In this document: positions 63,395-64,000 of the stretch, piece by piece | Numbering within the stretch: position 1 is the stretch's first letter | Layout: every line of letters begins with the position of its first letter | Source: Rana temporaria | Taxonomy: Eukaryota; Chordata; Amphibia; Anura; Ranidae | NCBI RefSeq assembly: GCF_905171775.1 | Contig: NC_053494.1 | Coordinates: 124,276,028 to 124,340,027 of the forward strand | Reading direction: 5' to 3' | DNA: 64,000 nt | Position numbers and translations under genes: made by a program | The notes under the pieces: generated by a model | Told to the model about the DNA's origin: nothing | Seen by the model: only the letters and a program-made list of their open reading frames with translations | The model's database searches: none

Positions 63395-64000
63395 CCCCGG
63401 TGTCTGTCAGTGGGAGGAATAATGCCCCATTATTGTTGTCACTGGAGGGAATAGTGTCCCTTCATTGTTGTCACTGGAGGGAATCGTGTCCCTTCATTGT
63501 TGTCACTGGAGGGAATAGTGTCCCGTCATTGGTGTCACTGGAGGGAATAGTGTCCCTTCATTGTTGTCACTGGAGGGAATAGTGTCCCATCATTGTTGTC
63601 ACTGGAGGGAATAGTGTCCCTTCATTGTTGTCACTGGAGGGAATAGTGTCCCTTCATTGTTGTCACTGGAGGGAATAGTGTCCCTTCATTGTTGTCACTG
63701 GAGGGAATAGTGTCCCATCATTGTTGTCACTGGAGGGAATAGTGTCCCATCATTGTTGTCACTGGAGGGAATAGTGTCCCATCATTGTTGTCACTGGAGG
63801 GAATAGTGTCCCATCATTGTTGTCACTGGAGGGAATAGTGTCCCATCATTGTTGTCACTGGAGGGAATAGTGTCCCATCATTGTTGTCACTGGAGGGAAT
63901 AGTGTCCCATCATTGTTGTCACTGGAGGAAATAGTGTCCCTTCATTGTTGTCACTGGAGGAAATAGTGTCCCTTCATTGTTGTCACTGGAGGGAATAGTG
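63395..64000. repeat. 32-bp minisatellite running off the window edge
   Basis: About 18-19 units of 'tgtcactggagggaatagtg...' with a 32-bp period, very uniform, differing mainly in 'cccttca/cccatca'. The unit length and sequence match the arrays inside the hAT elements at 39380 and 58641, so it is probably an expanded array in a third copy. Confidence 0.9.

Noticed and set aside
63395..64000. CRISPR-like array
   Set aside because: The repeats are directly adjacent with no unique spacers, and the genome is eukaryotic; it is a minisatellite.

Overview
This is a vertebrate nuclear DNA window, most likely from a frog and probably a ranid. The basis is a multi-exon animal gene with GT-AG introns and a very high load of nested transposons. 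Several of these repeat types (long foldbacks ending in GGCCCCGTACACACGAG, TTAAAGCGGAGGTTCACCC or TTAACCACTT) I remember as typical of ranid genomes; that memory is an inference I could not check here.

The only host gene I can support is MDH1B (malate dehydrogenase 1B), on the minus strand. All nine coding exons are in the window, from the ATG at 62660 to the stop at 14671. They join in phase to a 491-residue protein spread over 48 kb. The protein has lost the glycine-rich nucleotide loop and the catalytic Asp/His/Arg residues of malate dehydrogenase, so it looks like a non-catalytic family member. The region 62640-62963 looks like a shared promoter. In mammals FASTKD2 starts head to head with MDH1B, and a possible first non-coding exon lies here on the plus strand.

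Everything else is repeats. 1-14640 (downstream of MDH1B) holds a Penelope-like element with a reverse transcriptase/GIY-YIG ORF, several hAT elements with 8-bp target duplications, and hammerhead-like inverted motifs. The introns hold foldback families, hAT, Tc1 and Tigger fragments, L2, CR1-like and Tx1/L1-like LINEs, a tRNA-derived SINE, a solo LTR and two LTR retrotransposons. Nesting reaches three levels at 25078-32067.

The standout is 27853-31063: a complete, apparently very young, gag-only LTR retrotransposon. It has two 533-bp LTRs in which I see no difference and a CTTGC target duplication. Its single intact 559-codon ORF fuses a Ty3-type Gag (SAP-like start, SCAN-like capsid, zinc knuckle) in frame to a HEXIM-like C-terminus: basic 7SK-binding motif, PYTT motif, then the cyclin-T-binding coiled coil, with the acidic region missing. 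This looks like capture of a host P-TEFb regulator by a non-autonomous retroelement.
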